From NCBI RefSeq assembly GCF_030863805.1, contig NZ_CP132957.1, positions 1,054,001 through 1,118,000 of the forward strand: a DNA stretch of 64,000 nucleotides. Reading direction: 5' to 3'. Numbering within the stretch: position 1 is the stretch's first letter; each line of letters begins with the position of its first letter. The position numbers and the translations under genes are program-made. Positions 61,638 through 64,000 of this stretch are shown piece after piece. Source of the DNA: Kineothrix sp. MB12-C1. GTDB taxonomy: Bacteria > Bacillota > Clostridia > Lachnospirales > Lachnospiraceae. The notes under the pieces were generated by a model. It saw nothing but the letters and a program-made list of their open reading frames with translations. It was not told the DNA's origin and ran no database searches.

Positions 61638-61712
61638 TGCCTTTACCTTTACTAATTATTACTTAAACAATTACCACCCAATCATAAACACTTATGAGAT
61701 ATGGAGGAAATT

Positions 61713-64000
61713 ATGAAATTTGGATATTTCGATGATAGCAGGAAGGAGTATGTCATTACCACGCCTACAACTCCTCTCCCCTGGATTAATTATCTGGGAT
61801 GCAACGAGTTCTTCAGCCTTATTTCCAATACAGGCGGCGGATACTCCTTCTATAAAGATGCAAAGCTTCTGCGTCTTACCAGATACCGCTACAACAATGT
61901 TCCCGCTGACGGGAACGGCAAATACTTTTATATCAAAGATAACGATACCATCTGGAATCCGGGTTGGCAGCCCACCAAAACAACACTCGATAACTATGAA
62001 TGCCGCCATGGCATCGGCTACAGCCGTTTCCTATCTTCCAAAAATGAAGTGACGGCCTCAGTCCTTACCTTCGTTCCTCTTAATGATAATTGCGAAGTCA
62101 GCACTCTGACGCTAACAAATAACTCCTCCGCCCCGAAAAACCTCTCTCTTTTTTCTTATGTAGAATGGTGTCTCTGGAACGCGGATGATGATATGAAGAA
62201 TTTCCAACGTAACCTTAATATCGGAGAAGTGGAAATTATCGGGTCTGCCATTTATCATAAGACAGAGTATCGAGAACGAAGAAACCATTATGCAGTCTAT
62301 GCGGTCAATACCTGCATCGATGGCTTCGATACGAACCGCGATGATTTCCTAGGCCCCTATCGCGGCGCAGATTCTCCTCTCGCCGTAGAAAACGGTTCAT
62401 GCACCGGATCCATAGCCAGCGGATGGTCGCCCATCGCTTCTCATCAAATCACAATGGATTTGGCACCCGGGGAAACGAAATCATTTATTTTCGTGCTCGG
62501 ATATTTGGAGAACCCAAACGATGAGAAGTGGGAAACTGCCGGAGTTATTAACAAGAAACCGGCGGAAGAAATGCTCTCACGATACCGGACCGATGGGGAT
62601 GTAGAAAAGGCTTTTACCTCCTTAAGAAATTATTGGGACGCTTTACTTACTAAATATACCGTTAAATCTTCTAATGATAAAGTTGACCGCATGGTAAATA
62701 TATGGAATCAGTATCAGTGTATGGTGACCTTTAACCTATCGCGCTCTGCCTCCTACTATGAATCAGGAATTGGTAGAGGGATGGGATTTCGCGATTCCTG
62801 CCAGGATCTCCTCGGCTTCGTACATCTCATTCCTGACCGGGCGAGGGAACGCATTATAGATATCGCTTCCACCCAGTTCCAGGACGGCAGCGCTTACCAT
62901 CAGTATCAACCCCTTACGAAAAAAGGGAATTCCGATATCGGAAGCGGCTTCAACGATGACCCTCTCTGGCTGATTGCCGGTACCAGCGCCTATGTGAGAG
63001 AGACAGGCGATACATCTATCTTAACAGAGTCCGTCCCTTTCGATAACGATATATCCGTGGCAGCTCCTCTCATGGAACATTTAAAACGCTCTCTCGACTA
63101 TATCATAACCCACAAAGGTCCTCATCACTTACCCCTTATCGGACGTGCCGATTGGAATGACTGCCTGAACTTAAACTGCTTCTCAGAACATCCCGGCGAA
63201 TCCTTCCAAACCTTCGGTCCAAGCGAAGGAGCCGTGGCCGAATCGATATTTATTGCAGGCATGTTCGTGAAGTATGGAGAAGAATATGCACAGCTATGTG
63301 ACTTAATGGGAATGCCTACGGAAGCCGGGCGCGCCAGGCAAGAAGTGGAAAGTATGAAAGAAGCCATCCTAACGCACGGCTGGGACGGCGATTGGTTTCT
63401 CCGCGCTTATGATGCTTACGGACAAAAAGTCGGCTCTGCTGAATGCGAAGAGGGACAGATTTTTATTGAACCTCAAGGCTTTTGCGTTCTTGCCGGCGTT
63501 GGCGTAGCGGAAGGCATTGCCAAAAAGGCATTGAATTCTGTTAAAAGAAGGTTAGATACCGATTATGGGGTTATGATCTTGCAGCCTGCTTACACCCGCT
63601 ATCATCTGGAGCTTGGAGAGATTACCTCCTATCCACCGGGTTATAAGGAGAATGCCGGAATCTTTTGCCACAATAACCCTTGGGTTTCCATTGCGGAGAC
63701 GGTGCTCGGACGCGGTGACCGCGCCTTTGAAATCTACCAGAAAACGTGTCCTGCCTATGTAGAGGAAATCAGCGAGATCCACCGCACAGAACCTTATGTT
63801 TATGCACAAATGATTGCCGGACGCGATGCGAAATTCCACGGGGAAGCCAAAAATAGCTGGCTGACAGGTACGGCGGCATGGACCTTTATTAATATTTCCC
63901 AGTATATTCTGGGTCTATATCCCACCCACCAAGGGCTCTCCATAGACCCTTGCGTCCCTAAAGATTTTGGCGACTTCGAGTTGACCAGACAATTCCGGGA
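61713..64000 (+). CDS. cbp: Cellobiose phosphorylase (GH94), 3' end outside the window
   Basis: About 762 codons are present of an expected 810 or so. ATG with ATGGAGGAAA. It splits cellobiose + Pi into glucose-1-phosphate + glucose in the cytoplasm. The N-terminus [20 protein letters not shown], the [13 protein letters not shown] block, [37 protein letters not shown] (general acid Asp) and the phosphate site SWLTGTAAW with GLSIDPCVP follow characterised clostridial cellobiose phosphorylases throughout. The frame is open to the right edge. Divergent from the LacI regulator and transporter. Confidence 0.96.
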   Translation, partial: MKFGYFDDSRKEYVITTPTTPLPWINYLGCNEFFSLISNTGGGYSFYKDAKLLRLTRYRYNNVPADGNGKYFYIKDNDTIWNPGWQPTKTTLDNYECRHGIGYSRFLSSKNEVTASVLTFVPLNDNCEVSTLTLTNNSSAPKNLSLFSYVEWCLWNADDDMKNFQRNLNIGEVEIIGSAIYHKTEYRERRNHYAVYAVNTCIDGFDTNRDDFLGPYRGADSPLAVENGSCTGSIASGWSPIASHQITMDLAPGETKSFIFVLGYLENPNDEKWETAGVINKKPAEEMLSRYRTDGDVEKAFTSLRNYWDALLTKYTVKSSNDKVDRMVNIWNQYQCMVTFNLSRSASYYESGIGRGMGFRDSCQDLLGFVHLIPDRARERIIDIASTQFQDGSAYHQYQPLTKKGNSDIGSGFNDDPLWLIAGTSAYVRETGDTSILTESVPFDNDISVAAPLMEHLKRSLDYIITHKGPHHLPLIGRADWNDCLNLNCFSEHPGESFQTFGPSEGAVAESIFIAGMFVKYGEEYAQLCDLMGMPTEAGRARQEVESMKEAILTHGWDGDWFLRAYDAYGQKVGSAECEEGQIFIEPQGFCVLAGVGVAEGIAKKALNSVKRRLDTDYGVMILQPAYTRYHLELGEITSYPPGYKENAGIFCHNNPWVSIAETVLGRGDRAFEIYQKTCPAYVEEISEIHRTEPYVYAQMIAGRDAKFHGEAKNSWLTGTAAWTFINISQYILGLYPTHQGLSIDPCVPKDFGDFELTRQFR

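Overview
The window reads as a chromosomal segment of an anaerobic Firmicute, most likely a member of the Lachnospiraceae (Clostridia). The evidence is the pyrophosphate-type phosphofructokinase, cellobiose phosphorylase, CUT1 sugar transporters without dedicated ATPases, an orphan decarboxylase beta subunit, spore-type low-complexity proteins, strong AGGAGG ribosome sites and moderately low GC. No phage, IS element or CRISPR array was seen. The taxonomic call is inference; no 16S gene is present.

Layout. 1-15 kb is a carbohydrate region: a LacI regulator with an operator-bearing promoter, a Nudix hydrolase, two tandem clan GH-Q (GH94-like) proteins with a divergent AraC activator, PPi-phosphofructokinase, an SH3-SGNH lipoprotein, a 22-residue peptide gene, a cupin, and a GH42 beta-galactosidase with a divergent AraC regulator. 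15.9-24.5 kb holds a KaiC-like/PEP-synthase-like fusion, an ABC exporter whose permease carries a very regular heptad coiled coil, its divergent TetR regulator, and a glutathione peroxidase. 24.8-32.2 kb is an oligosaccharide operon: binding protein, two permeases, GH2 enzyme and acyltransferase-like membrane protein, next to an ArsR-type regulator.

32.4-43 kb is accessory and partly decayed: TetR plus a two-gene ABC exporter, a GntR fragment, a MerR gene with the collapsed remains of two ABC half-exporters behind a 19-bp-spacer MerR-type promoter, a two-gene AAA/VWA module of unknown function, a carbamoyltransferase fragment, and a TetR/hydrolase pair. 43-56 kb is mostly housekeeping: L25-like protein, small possibly spore-related proteins, tRNA-Leu, a two-component system facing an orphan decarboxylase beta subunit with mirror-image response-regulator boxes, a MATE exporter, a six-tRNA operon, and an operon with metallophosphoesterase, RdgB, a degenerate amidase and an rRNA-type methyltransferase. 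An apparent promoter-hairpin-terminator unit without an ORF (about 56.04-56.18 kb) looks like a small RNA.

56.8-64 kb is a cellobiose/cellodextrin locus: LacI regulator, binding protein and two permeases on the minus strand, and divergently cellobiose phosphorylase, cut by the right edge. LacI-type operators sit inside the -35/-10 spacer of the phosphorylase promoter, at the regulator's own start, and in the same spacer position at the left edge of the window. Together the loci describe import of beta-linked oligosaccharides by ABC transporters and intracellular phosphorolysis or hydrolysis, feeding a PPi-linked glycolysis.
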